A DNA stretch of 64,000 bases, from NCBI GenBank assembly GCA_024138015.1, contig JAMXBB010000001.1, forward strand, positions 127,767,560 to 127,831,559, written 5' to 3'. This DNA is from Lumnitzera littorea. Taxonomy: Eukaryota > Streptophyta > Magnoliopsida > Myrtales > Combretaceae. The notes beneath the pieces are model-generated. The model worked only from the letters and a program-made list of their open reading frames with translations. It made no database searches and had not been told where the DNA came from. Below, piece by piece: positions 11,973 to 25,700 of the stretch (within the stretch, counting starts at the first letter, position 1; each line of letters opens with the position of its first letter). A program made the position numbers and the translations under genes.

Positions 11973-14161
11973 TATGAAGGCAACAACCAATTACCGATGC
12001 AGGTGATTCAATTATCACATGAAATGTTAACAGAAAAGGTGAAAATGATTTCCAATCTTTAGAAAAGGGAGGTTTCTTTTCGTTTCTTTCTTTTTTTTTT
12101 TTTTTTTCTATTAGTATATTCCAAAATTGTTAACCCTCGCCATTAGTAGTTGACCATTGCCATCGGAATTGATACAATCTCTTGATTACTGCGATCTTGT
12201 TTGAGAATTGTAAAGTTTTGGATTATAACAAATATCGAGAAAAAAAGGTCTAGAAAATGTTTTCCATCAGATAAGGCTTGATTACCTCAAAGGGCCTCTA
12301 ATAATGGAATGCATAAGGCAAGCTGCCATATGTTAACAAAGCACAAGTAGCTTCCAAATTACTTGCGCAAAATACAGTATTAGAAGAAACCTCATTTCCG
12401 GATTTGCGCAGAGACTAATTTGAGTTCATCCATTTTCTTGCAATGCTTGATCAAGTTCAAGGACAACGTTTATTGCTCTTTTTATCGAGTATACATGGAT
12501 AAATTTTTTTATGCTTTTAAAAGCTAAAAAAAAAAAAAACAGTAGGTGAAATTATTTAAAAACAAGCAAATAGACAATATTGCTAATTCTTGGCATTAAT
12601 TATTAGTCCCACTTAGAACTGTCATTATCAGTGTAAATTGCATTAGAGTCATTCAAATTAATTAGAAATACTAAACGTTATTGGGTTTTATTTTCGATCA
12701 AAATTACCATTGAGGTTTGGTCACTCCACCAAGTTAGTTATAGACAATTTTCTTTTAAAGTATATAAAAACTCAGTGGTAGATTTGTAAGTATAGGTGTT
12801 CATGGTTACAGGTAGTTTGGTGAGGGCTAAATTAAATTGCATCTTAAATGAAACGATAACAAATCATTTTTAATGGTTTAAAGAGTTTATTCGAACAACC
12901 ACAAATATGATTGAATTCAATTCTAATTGCTTTTAAAAGCACGTCATTTTGGTAGATAATACTAATAGTTATTAAAATTTTAAACCAAACAGTAACATTC
13001 AAATGGTGGAATATTGTGCAAGAATTAAAACCTATATCACAATAATGTTGCATCTTAGGTAATGATAAAGGTGTAAGTTTACTTGAGAAATGGGAGATAT
13101 GGAGGCCAAAAGTGAGATGAGAAACTATAAGGAGGAAGAATTAAAAAAAAGAAAGTAAAGAGGGTTAGGCTAGAATTTCAATAGGGTTTCAAACTATAAA
13201 ATATAGCTCATTTTTTATTTTTTAATAAGAAATACTGTGAGTCACGTTTGAGCAATCTAGGTTTGGTTTGATCCCTTGAGTTGAATTGTAAATTGTTTGG
13301 ATTTTTTTCAAAATCGAAGTGAGACTAGAGTAAAATATAGAGTATTGCATGTTGCAGTATTATCCATTGTCAGTTTGATTTGGTTTCATGAACCACCTTG
13401 CAAAATTTATTGACCTTGATCTTAACTGTAAATATTAAGTTGATTTGGTATTTTTATGAAAGTTCAATGACATCAAGTAAATATTATCATTGAAAGGTTT
13501 TTGGGAAAAATAATTAGAGTGACTATTTTGGTTAATGATAAAACTCTAAAAATCTATCTATATTATCAAAGCCCTTAAAAGCTCAAATAATCACAATTCT
13601 TAAAATTACATAATTACCCTCTATTTGTTATTATTTAACAAAAAAACTAATAACAAAATAAATTATTAAAATTATAAATAATTGGTAAATTTATGTATTG
13701 GCTTCTCCTTCTCTTTTTCTCTCTCTCACTCTTTATCCATTTCTCTACTTATTTTTGTATGCAATTTTTTCTCACTTTTCCACTTTCCCACTCTCTACTT
13801 ATTATATTTGTATTTGTAAAATGAAATTATATGATGAAAACTTTTAGTTTTTTTAATATAAATTACGAAAACGTATTTATAAGACTACTAGATCAATAGC
13901 TGTGCTGAAAATACGGACTAAGCAATTTTTTCTTTAATAAGAGGAACATTTGTATTCTAAAAAAAAAATCCTTAAAAAAATACAATAAAAATAACCTTAA
14001 ATGAAAATGCTTTATATAATCAATGAATTCCAAAAGTTTTTAAAAAGTGGTTATTGAAATTGAATATTTTATAATCTAATGGAACAAAATGAAAAAAAAA
14101 ATTTAAAATGCTTTAATTTAATTTTTTTTAGCACACGCATGACGAGTGCACCATTCGCTCG

Positions 14162-14290
14162 TATAATTATAAATATATTACTTTTTCTTTGCTCATTGAT
14201 GCTTAGTTTCTTTAATAGTGATCTTGGCGAGAGGTTATATAATTGTAAATATATCACTTTATCTTTACTAATTGGTGCTTAGTTTCCTTA
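14162..14290. repeat. Imperfect tandem duplication, about 53 bp unit
   Basis: Unit 14162-14214 (beginning TATAATTATAAATATATTAC) is repeated at 14238-14290 (beginning TATAATTGTAAATATATCAC), with the shared end word TGCTTAGTTTC. The period is 76 bp. No function is evident. Confidence 0.7.
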
Positions 14291-15660
14291 CAACGGAAAT
14301 TGAGTGTTTTAATTAGAACTATTTAAAAATGTGCTTTCAAACCTATAATAAGCATCTTGTCTTTGACAAAATTACAAAATAATTTATTAAAACAAAAATT
14401 ATGTTAATCATAGAAAAGGGAACTCCTAATTTTCATGTTTTAATGTTTTATTATAGTTAATATTACTTTTATTTTCTAAATATATTTTTTTTCAAAGACT
14501 AAATGGGCACGGATAGCAAATATATATATAAGTGCATGTTCGCAATCTTGAAAAGTAAAAAAAAAAAAAAAAGGAAGAAGAAGAAAAGCACGACCCATAT
14601 TTCGAGAAAGGTTTCATTAGGAATTAGAGAAACTTTATCATATAGGTTTAGATTCTTAGGTACCATATCAACATATTAAGAAATTTATTTCTTTAATGAA
14701 CTTATAACTTTATTCCTAAATTTCTTCATACAAATTCTTTAATATTTATTTTTAATTTTTGTGGGCCCAAAAAACATTTTTAACCAATCAGAAAAGTAAA
14801 AAGAAGAAAAAAAAAAAACAATGGCCAATTTACTTTCTAAAATGAAAGAGATAGGATTCAAAATAATTATTATCATGAATATACTAGAAATTTCCATTAT
14901 TTTGTATAATTTTTTATTCTAGAGAATAGATATTAAAGTGTTTACTTCATCTTATTAATTATAGTATAATATAACTAAAAGTACTAATCAACTCTTATTT
15001 GGGTCATTAATTGTAGTATTAATAAGGGCTACAACAGTCATACCATTTGAACATTTTATTCTAGAGGAAAAAAAAAATTTCACTTAGGTAACAACTATTT
15101 CTAATAGAAAGGGAATAGAAAATCTCATGGGAATCAGGGTGTAATTAGGTAAGTTTTACTAAAGTTTTCAACTCACTTAATTCGATAAAAACTCTATAAA
15201 GTATTTTCCAATAAGGTTTTAAGATGAGTTCTAAGAAATATTTAAAAACCTTATAGATTTTAGGTTTTTTAAAAAACACGTTACCTAATAAAAAATAACT
15301 TAAATATTAAATATTATAAGAAATAAAAACTATAGATTAGAAAATTAGCAAGTTTCTAGATTTTATGCTTTTGATTAAGTATGGACATGATATCATTATA
15401 TTTAATTATAGCAAATGTAATATAACAAAACAAAAAGTCTTTTAGGTTTACATTAATTGTGGAGATGTTATATATGCTTGCATTAAATTTGCTTTGCCTA
15501 TTGAGTCAATTCTTTTATTTATGACTTATTTATTTATTTTTCTTTTGTCAGTAAGAAAACATTTTCCCCCTCTTTATTGTAGAGTGAAACCATGTAGATG
15601 ATAACTATAAATATGTTCATATTATAATATATGCCGTTCTTTTGTTTATATAGTATAAAC

Positions 15661-15698
15661 CCCCCCACCCCCTCCCCCCCCCCCTTTTTTTTTTTTTG
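15661..15698. repeat. Poly-C / poly-T tract
   Basis: A C-rich run interrupted by A and T passes straight into a T run. Such tracts are slippage-prone and are often mis-sized in assemblies. Confidence 0.8.
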
Positions 15699-16716
15699 CA
15701 AGAAAGTAATGAGATTTGATCAAGTAATAATTTTATAAGTTTTCTTTGCTTGAGCATGCTATTTTTAAAATAAATTTTGAGTAATTTTTAGTTTAATAAC
15801 TTATTTAATTTGTGTAATTAAATTTACATAATTTACCATTAAGAGAAAAAAAAAAAAAGGAAAACGAGTTCGAAAATTAAGTTTTCCAACAAGCTTATTG
15901 GACAGGTTTCAAATAATATTCTTAAAACTCTATAAGGTTTTGGATGGCTTTTAAAACATCTTAGAGATAACAGGACGAATACTAAGATTGCCAAATTTAT
16001 CCCAATTACATGGTAAATAAAATTTTTTATCCATTTTTTAAGTAAACAAAGTAATAAAAATTTATAACGGGATAAATATTCTACTAACTCTCTACTATCT
16101 CCAAGTAGAGGTGACGAGTTAATATGATTCCATATTTTCAATATTTTGAACAACTTTTATGCATTCTATTTTTTTCTCCTTATATTGTTAAACCTTGTTC
16201 TTACATATAGATTAACTATGTAATTATTTCACATTTAATATTTTATGTATTTATACTTTTAATTTTTGAATATGTATAACTAATATACATTTGCTATTAT
16301 ATTATAATAATTCTAAACTGCATAATCCTTAGGTCATATTTAAATTATTATTATTTTTATTTTTATATCTTATTCATATTTGTTTTGTTTTTGTTTTATA
16401 ATTATTATGGAGTGGTGATTGGGGTATAAGATTTTTTTTAAAAAATATATTATATGCATATATTTACATAAAATGAATAAAGTAGACAAATTCAAATTTA
16501 TACAGAGACGTTGGGTACTTAATTAAATTATATATGTAATTACTCAAACTTTTCTGGCGTTTTATCTTATTCAAATACATACTAAAAGGGAAGGTAAAAA
16601 GAAAAAAAGAAAAAAGAAAAAAAAATAAAAACCTTATTTCTGTTGCTCTTCCTCGCAGACTCCACGTTCAAAAGCCGAGAAGACCACATATTGCAGGAGG
16701 GCGCCACTTTCACAAG

Positions 16717-16722
16717 CACGTG
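16717..16722. promoter_or_regulatory. G-box (CACGTG) upstream of PUS10
   Basis: A palindromic CACGTG sits 46 bases before the PUS10 start codon, inside a GC-richer patch that contrasts with the AT-rich upstream DNA. G-boxes bind bZIP and bHLH factors. Whether this one lies in the promoter or in the 5' leader cannot be told without the transcription start. Confidence 0.4.
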
Positions 16723-16767
16723 CATGCACGCGCACATACAAAGCACAGAAGAAGTTTCAGCTTTCAA

Positions 16768-19700
16768 ATGGCTAACGAATCAGAAGTTCCAGTAGTCACT
16801 ACCAAGGAAGAAGACTATGAGTTAATTCATCGTCCAGAATCCTCTTTGGAACAACTTCTCCGTTCGCTGCCTACCGACGCCGTCAAGGACTTGCTGTCTT
16901 CTGGGGTTCGTTTTCATTTTTTTTTTTCCTTTCCTTTTATTCGTAGAAACAAAAACTCCACACTGACTCGATATTCAGCGGACACGACACGACACGCGGT
17001 CGAGGGGGAAAAGACGTTATCTCATCCTCTTTCTTACTCTCGCTGTTCTTCTTGCAGCCTTATCTTTGCGGACATTCCACTGTTTTTGAAAATAAGATTC
17101 CAATTGATGTATGATTAGAAAACAAATGGATTTTATATGCTTTTGTCGCTATAGCAATACTTAATTAAATAAAATCTGATATTTAATCGATACTCGTAGA
17201 TTAGGTTTTAATAATATGATTATAGAATAACTTATTTTTTGTATTTTTTTACTGCTATAGCGAAGTTAGTAGAATATAATTTATTATTAGGCAACTTGTG
17301 AAGTTGAGAATCAATGGCAGTGCTGGTTTTTAGTTAATTATAGTTGAAGAGTCGTTGGACTGTAAGAAATGTTACTTGAGCTAATAAAATGAGTGTGAGT
17401 TAAGTTGTTGCTTCGGTGTGGTTTGATTGCTGTATAGGTATGTGATCACTGCATCATTCGGTTATTTGGAATAAAGCAACCTGTTCTATCTCCAACAAAT
17501 TTGCATCAAGTTGTTGGAGTAACATTTGATTCGGAAGAAAGTTTGTTAAAGGATACTGCATGTGAGAAATCAGAAAAGCAGCCAGTTGTATGCCCAGTCT
17601 GTATGGGTATATTGCAGTTCTGTTGTCCAGTGGATGGAAAATTTTCGACGGAGAAGGATGGGGTGGAGGCCCTGGCTGAGTTGATTGCTAATCAGGTCAA
17701 GGAAGAAGACCACCAAATTGATGGTTTCGATCTCCAAGTCTCAACACCTCCAGTGATCCTGGAAAATGAAAATGCTGCTTGGTAGCCTATCTCCCTTGTT
17801 GAATATGAAACTCTCAATTTGGTCTTACATGTTCTGATTTTCCTGTGATAATAATGTTATTACTTGCTGGTAGCTTTCTTTTTAAGCATACACTGTTGCA
17901 TGTTCAAAGGTTATGATTATGCCTTTTTTTTATTAACAATGTGTTTCTTTTGTTGCAATTTTGTCTTGATGACATCATTGGGCAAATATAGGTTTGGCAC
18001 ATTCATTAGAAGTACACTTGGAAAGTTTGGAAAATGATGGTTAAAGAACAATCACGTTGACCTTCAAAGCAAAACAATCCCAGGCCATTAAAGAGTTTTG
18101 GTTGTAGCATTTTTGCAGGTTTTTCAACAACAGATGGCGTTTTTTGGGGCAACTCAATATTTAGAGGAAAAGTCTATATGTACAAGTGATTACAAAATTC
18201 CACAGGACAAATGAATGGTTGGCTGTTCTTGCACATTGTGTATTTATGAATATTTGACAATAAATCTAGGCTATATTGCTTCTGAAAAGAAATCAGATGA
18301 AATTAGGGACTAAGTGATAGCTTGAATGTGATTTAGAATTCACTTGGCTAAAATATGAGGATGCAGTAATTTGTAAATCTAGGCATCCAATGCTGTCCTC
18401 TATGTTATGATAGCCAGAGTAGATGATTGACCTGTGGGAAACAGTCCTGGCCCTCCCATGAATGTTGGGGCTGGGTATCCAAGATGAGAAGTGATAGTAG
18501 ACACTTTTCCATTGAGTAGGAGCAGAGTGATTCTCTTTCTCTCTCTTTCTTTGGTCATGATGGGAGCGAGTCTCTTGATCTCCTTTAAATTGAAAGAATG
18601 TCCTGTAATTGGCTGTCACCGAGAGTATAGTTTGTCAAGAGTGTGCAGTTTTTCGTGGAGTCCTAGGAGTAACTTTCAAATACCAGATAATCCTTAACCA
18701 CTGGGCATGAAGCCTGGGATGTTGAAGAGAATTGCAAGCAGCCTTGATTGTGAATCTCTCATCCTTTGCTGAGTTGCATATGATTCTTATCTTTCTTGCA
18801 CTGTCTGGCTTAAAGAAGGGATGTGGAAGCTTTGCCAGAATGTTCCCTATCAGATTATCCAGTTTTAGCCTTTAGTGATGTCACCTGACTTCATATTTAT
18901 AGGCAACCCCAATGGATGTTCAAAACAGAGGATATTTAATTCCATTGTCCACCTCCCATTTTGAAAACCTTTTGACCATATCCTAGCTCTTCAGCAGTTT
19001 CCTCCATATATATTATGAGTTGCTTGGATTTTGACAACCCAAAGCTGTTGACATGCAAAAGGTAGGTATTAACTCACTTAGGCCATTGTCCTTCAGGCTT
19101 ATTTCTGCATAAATACTGAATAAGTTTCATAGGCACATCTTTATTCCATTAGCTACGCCTTGAGATGTCTGGTCCTCCTTCATCTTTGTGGGAGTACCAC
19201 CTACATTTGACTTTTGCCTTCGATGTATCATGTTGTTTGCCACTCCAAGGAAGTTACTCTTAAGTTGTTTTGATTGAAGTGTAACCATAAAGGGCTGTTA
19301 CACAGAGAAGATGGGATGAGTTGTTTGCTGCTTTGGGGTACTCATATCAGGCCTTTAGATGGATTCATGGCAAGACCAGTGTAACTAGCAACAATGCCTC
19401 TCTGATGAGGTTGTTGGTAGCCAAGTCCCCACCACAAAATATTATAACATCATTTGTGATGCTGATGCGAATGTGAGAGACACATTCATTCTTGTGTCTC
19501 TAGTGATACTTGTACTCAGGTTGAGCAACAATAATCATGATAACTGAGAAATTTCCAGATTATGGCCAAATGCTAAATGGATTTTGGTCTCATTTGTGGA
19601 TTCCGTATGACTTTTCCACTAGCTTGTGTAGATGTTCATTGAGAGCCATGGAGAGGAGATACAATGCATTTTCAGTTTTTTAAGGTGATCGAGTAATTTG

Positions 19701-22700
19701 CCTTTTAATGATCTCTTGTAGGAATTGCCAGTTTATGTACATATGCTTTCTTCAAAGTTCGAATCCATCTTAATGATGCAACTTGGCAAGCCTTTGTTTT
19801 GATGATAACACTTGAATAGATTTTTGGGAAAATAGGATCTTCTTCATGATTTTCCTACGCATCTTAAATGCCTATTGCTCTTTCTCCTTGAGACCTGGTA
19901 TAATTTTGTTGTAGGACTGAGAAAGTCTTTCATCTTATATTTGCAGGTACTACATAAGGAAAAAACATGGAGATCATATTTGGTTTGGTGAAAGGTCAAT
20001 ATTGGCATGCATATCTTTGAAGGATGCCTTAAAATCTCTAGTTGCAGCTACTATTGAAAAGAATCTGGTTAGTTATTTGTTATGTTGACGAAGTTTTCTG
20101 TTTACTTAGTTGAAGTCAGAATCTACATGGTCTCTGGTGCTGTAAATGCTTCTAAGGCTGATATAACTTATACGAATTAGGACATGTAGAACTCAATGGC
20201 TTTGGGGCTGTTGATGAGTTTTAGATTGAAGTGGTGATGGTAAACAAAAGGTGAATGTGTGGTCAATGGTGCTTGCTTCTCAAATTTTCTACTACTTTTC
20301 AGGGTGTTAAATTTGGTCAAGGGGCTTTCCACATTCGATTATTATACATTGAACAATGTAACCCAAGTGAGAACTTTATTGAGGACCGTGGCTCAAAAAG
20401 AAGGAAAATAGGTATGTCTTATTTTTGTCTTGGTAATGGTTTCTGGTGTGATTTCTTGGTTACATTGTATCTTTATTTGTATGGTTATCACTCTGCCAAC
20501 CATAGCCGCATTGCAGGCTTTAAATTATCATTTTGTTCCAGAACTGATTGGATAGTTGTTTAAGTACTCGACTGAATTCTCTTGTTGGATCACATGGACA
20601 TGTGCACCGAATGCCTAATAGTCATATTTGACAAAAGCCTACCATGGTGCAACACCTAAGAAATTAATGGTGACTTGATGCAGTAAGTGGTAATGGCTTG
20701 GAAGAAATCGCCAGCAATAACAATCCTGATGTTAGAAATGGAGAAGATAAGGCAGGCAATCGTGCATTTTCCAGTGGTTTTTCAGACCAAGAATCTTTAG
20801 ATGTTTTCTTACTTTCATCAAAGAAGGTAATTAACGCCTTTTTCACCACAAATTTTATGTTGGAATCACACCTTATTAATTTTCTTAATGCTTTTATTGG
20901 TCTAATTCTGATTAGAGTTATACTTTTAGCATCCTAGTAGATGTAATGTCTATAAAGTTGTTTTTGTATTAATTTTAGAATCCACAAGGGTCATACTTGC
21001 TGGTTAAGTTAGAGGAAGTATGAACTGATTATTTGCAAAAGGGATTGTGATCTACAAAAATCAACTCCTGTGATCAGCAAAAGTTGTGGTAGTTTTATTG
21101 TCAAGGCTTGGCGAGCAGTCCACTTATAACCACATAGGAATAATTGGTTTACTTGGTGCAATCAGCTTAGTTTTTCATGCTAACCATAACTAGGAGCTTT
21201 TGCAGTCTTGGAATAATCACACAGCATTTAATGATGTGCTGGATTTTTTAGCAAAGTTGTAGTTTATTATTGTCAATTTGAAAAAGGAATGAGAAAATGT
21301 CATGACTAGAGGTAGCCAATACATTTGAGGACCCATGTCATTTTAGTCACCCAAAAAGGAAATGATATCGACACCCCATAGATATGTAGAATCAAAGTCC
21401 CAAATGGAGTGAATGGAAGATGGTGATTACTAATATAAAAAACTACTTGTTTTGAAGAATTAATGAAGATTCTGATCAATACAATCATTTGATATAAAGA
21501 ACATATGAGACTGCCATTATCAATGTATAAGCAATGAAGTGATATTACCAAAATGTAGGGACTACTAATAGCAGGCATGCGAGAAATAGGGATGTTTGGA
21601 TTATCAAATAATAGCCTAAAGTATCCCGAACTTTTAGTTCACTATCAATTTTGATTGAAGTCTCAATTTTGCCTATTCTAGCTTGAGTTTTAATTAGCAC
21701 TTCAATGGTATCTTTTCTTACTTTTGTTGACGTAATTGAATATTTGCCATCATTACAAGTTAGTATACACCATAGTTTTTTAAAGGGAAAATGTCATATT
21801 TAGTACTTGAACTTTGATCGCTTGTCAATTAACTATATGACCTTAAAATTCGTTAATTTTAATATCTAATTGGATTTTTCGAGGTCAGCAGCACTATTCG
21901 GGCTAACTCCATCTACAGCTATCTGTCGAGTTGGTTTTCTGATCAATAATGCATGGCTATCTCTTCCAAGTGCATATTTTAATCACTATTTTCCATTTGG
22001 GATGTCCATATAGCACTCTAGATAGCAAAAATAGCAACTAAAAAACTCTAATATGCCACGTTTAAAAAAAACGGGGTGTGAAGATCATAAGCGGACTGCT
22101 GAACTGTAGTAAGCTAAAGTCTTCCTTAACCCTATACACTGCCCAATGTCAGGCCCATTAAAGGCAGAAGCCAAAACTCGGTCAAGTAGAAGCCCTAATT
22201 GAAACTCCCCATTCATTAATCACTAACATCCCAATCTGAAGAGAAAGCAGAAACCCTAATTTCCTAATTCCTAATATCCCAAATTCACGAGAGAGCGGAA
22301 ATCTTATTTTATTAACCCCAATCTATTGTGAAATGCCCAAAGCCCCTTTATCTCCACCATTCAGCAGAATTGTTGTAGAATAGCATGGAAAAAAATCTTA
22401 TAGAACAGCATCCAAAAAAATAGGAATAGTTGTTCTGACTCAACATGAACAGAATTGGTTTTGCTCATTAGTGCTGGTGCCAGTTTGAGAAAATTTTCCT
22501 GCCACATGATTGATAGCCAGGTGCTTATAACATATAAAGCTGCTGTTTGATTCCAATTCATAATCTGGTAATTCATTGCTGATGGTTGAGTGCATCTTAC
22601 AGTTTGTATATGTTATTGTTAGGTACAGAATCCTTGCTGCTTGTCAATTCACTGCTACAGAGACTCTATTTACTTGGGTGGGAGATATTTGAAGGTACAG

Positions 22701-25700
22701 TTCTACAGCCAAAAGCTTTGCAGTTTGGACAACTGACAAAAGGAGGTTTTCTCATATCTTTCAGTCCTAAACATATGTTTGCCTTTATTTTTATGTGATG
22801 TCTATTTCAATACCTTACTGGAGATTCCAGACAGAACACCTGAAGAGGCAAATATGTTAGAGTTGCAGATGCTTTTTGTTATATTTAAGGATATGCTTTA
22901 GTCCGATCTTACATTTTAAGTTTGTAAAATGTCTAGGTAAGATTTTGTGGATCCATGTAACAACTGATAGATGTGGATTTCTTAAAAGTAACTTGTGCTG
23001 CATGTGAGAATAGTCACATTGTTGATGAGTTGATTCTCTAATATACATTTTGTCACTAGTTAATGCTGAATTCCCTTGTACCTACAAAGGAAGTCAGTAA
23101 TTACTGTTGAACACCTAAGGAATACAACTGTAGAGACATGATCACATCTTGATATTTATGCATGGAATGCTGGCTCTTTATGTTGCAGTACTCGAGAAAT
23201 GTGAGCCAAACTTGCTGGATTATTGATGATGAAAGGAAGGGCGAGGCATCTGTTGAGGTATCCTTTTGCTGTCCATCTGACAGCTGCATTTGGTTTTTGT
23301 AGTTTCTCCCTTTTCTTCTGTGCATTGTCTTCTCCTCATGTAATAGACCAAATTATTTTGCTTCTTAGGAAATTATAGGTGGCAGCACACTTCCTATCTG
23401 TCGTGGTGACAAGTACAAGTTTCATGCTGCAGGAAGAGAGGATATTGATGTATGAATGATGAATATGATATGTGACTTCCCGATTTGTCTGTAGTTAATC
23501 AGATGGATGCTGTCCTATTTATTAGTTTTGTGTTTACTTTGTCAGGTGCGAATGTTGGGTTGTGGTCGACCTTTTTTAGTTGAGATACAAAATGCACGCC
23601 ATGTCCCATCTGAGGTGTTTGTGAAGGAAATAGAGAAAAAAGTTAATATTGCAGGACATTCGTTGGTATGAGTAAAGTTATGATATGCTCCTCTTCCTAC
23701 TTATATAGCTGTTGTTAACTGAAATTTTGTGGCTTCTCCAGGTTAGGGTAAAAAATCTTAAAGTTGTTGACAGTCAAATATGGACCCTTATGCGTGAAGG
23801 AGAAGCTGAAAAGCAGGTGAATTATGGTCAGCAGCCCATTGGTTTAGGTTTCAAATATCAACTATAGCTAATAATGTATCTTCTATTGAACTAAAAGATA
23901 CTGTCTTGTTATTTCTTCTATGCTATTCAGAAGCAATATGCAGCGCTAGTGTGGATATCTCGCCCACTTGAGGACAGTGACTTACAGAATGTATCTTCAG
24001 TTAAAGAAATGGTGAGTGACTCCTACCCTGTGTTCAGTTTTCCCTTTATTGCGTTGAAGTGACTTGATATGTCCTGAATTTGTATTTCAAAGTTTCTTGG
24101 ATTACATGTTTTTCTTAGACTTCCTATTGGAATCAGGTCTTGGCTCGGTTCAACTTTGTAAGAGCTTTATTTAATGCTTTTTTAATTGTTATTTTGTGAA
24201 ATTATTTGATCTAGAGGAATCATTCTGTATCTTGCTTTGAATATCATGATTTTCTACGTAATAAAATATGCTGAAAATTGAAAACAGGAATTTTTCGACA
24301 CTATTCAAAAAGTAGTAGTGGAAGACAAAAGGGGTGTCCACTGTTTCATTGCTTAGATGAGAAAGAGGAAGGTAGCGTGAGTAGAAATTGGGGAATATCT
24401 AATTTTATTTAAAGTGACTTAGCTATTTAGGCAGTCGTGTGAATTAAGATGGTCTATCTTTTGTCTTGTTATCTTGTATCTTCCTTGGAAATATAACATT
24501 TTTCATTTCATTCATATGCTCCATTGATCTTTGAAGTGCGTCATTTACATATAAATTGGCTCTGGGTTTATTCAAATTTTTTCTTCGTCAAAGGAAATTG
24601 TGTATGAATAATTCAGAATATGGAGTTGCTTACTGATTATAACTGTTTCTCAAGCTTTGAATCTTTACCTATTTGTGTTTTGAATTCTGATGAAGGTAAT
24701 TTTGCAAAAGACTCCTATCAGAGTGCTTCATCGTCGAAGTCCTTTGGAGCGTGAAAAGATTATACATTGGTTAGTTTAATTTTGTAGCTTGATGCTGTAT
24801 TCTGGGAATTCCTTTCCTTCCTGTTCACTTCAAAATCTGGTTTTCTTGTCTTAGGATGAAGATAGAGAGAATATCTGGTACTTCAAAGTATTTTGTTTTG
24901 CATCTGTGTACGCAGGTAGTTGAAAACACTAAAATCGTTTCTTTTTCCATGCTTTTCTTTTTAAAGCATGTCAACATCATAGTCGTTTTATCAATTCCTT
25001 TGAGCCACTAGCCATGTGGTCTAGTGCTAGAATTGTTGAGCACTTAATCAATGGTCTATAATTAAAACCTAGACTGGACTGACTAATAATCCCTTTGATG
25101 GGGTAAGGTACTCTCAGAAAATGAGGCTGGTGCTGGTTCCATCTGCGACTTTTGTTTCTTATGAATACTTGGTGCTTGAATTGACGAAGGTTAAACTATG
25201 TCAATACCTTGATGTAATGGTTGCAGATGTGATTTTGAGTTGTCAAAACATACATAAGATGGGTAAAGGGCATGATGGACCGGATCTTAAACAAGAGGCA
25301 CTTGCTATATACATAAAGTACATAAGAGATATCCTCAAAGATTAAGAACGGTTTGGAAATTCAATGGAAATTAAGTATGAGTTAATGCATAAGAAGCTAT
25401 TTTCCCTTGTTCTGGAAGAAGCTATGATTTATAATGAATGCATTTCACCTACAGGCTGGAACATACATAAAGGAATTTGTTCATGGAGATCTTGGGCGTA
25501 CTCATCCAAGGTATTAACATTCAAAATGTGCTCTATATCTTGATCTAATGATGTACTTGAACATGACATGGTTTTATCTATTTGTGCTGAGGATTGTTTT
25601 GGTTGATCAGAAGATGCTAGCTAATCTTTCTTTTGTTTCTTTGTCAGAAGTTAACTAAGCTTTCTATAAGTGCATTTTAGTGGCTTTATTATCTATACCG

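Larger units (their letters stand above)
11982..16767. other. AT-rich intergenic region upstream of PUS10
   Basis: Nearly 4.8 kb without a recognisable gene. It is very AT-rich with many homopolymer runs, for example 12090-12107 (T) and 14555-14575 (A), and a C/T run at 15661-15698. One imperfect tandem duplication is listed separately. Open frames here are short, low-complexity and on both strands, and I do not believe any is a gene. Confidence 0.5.

Noticed and set aside
15661..15698. C/T homopolymer as a possible regulatory or structural signal
   Set aside because: It is better explained as a slippage-prone simple tract, possibly with sizing error. Nothing around it supports a function.
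16720..16767. An upstream in-frame ATG for PUS10
   Set aside because: The 16-residue extension starts inside the G-box/CA-rich patch and looks non-coding. The ATG at 16768 fits better.
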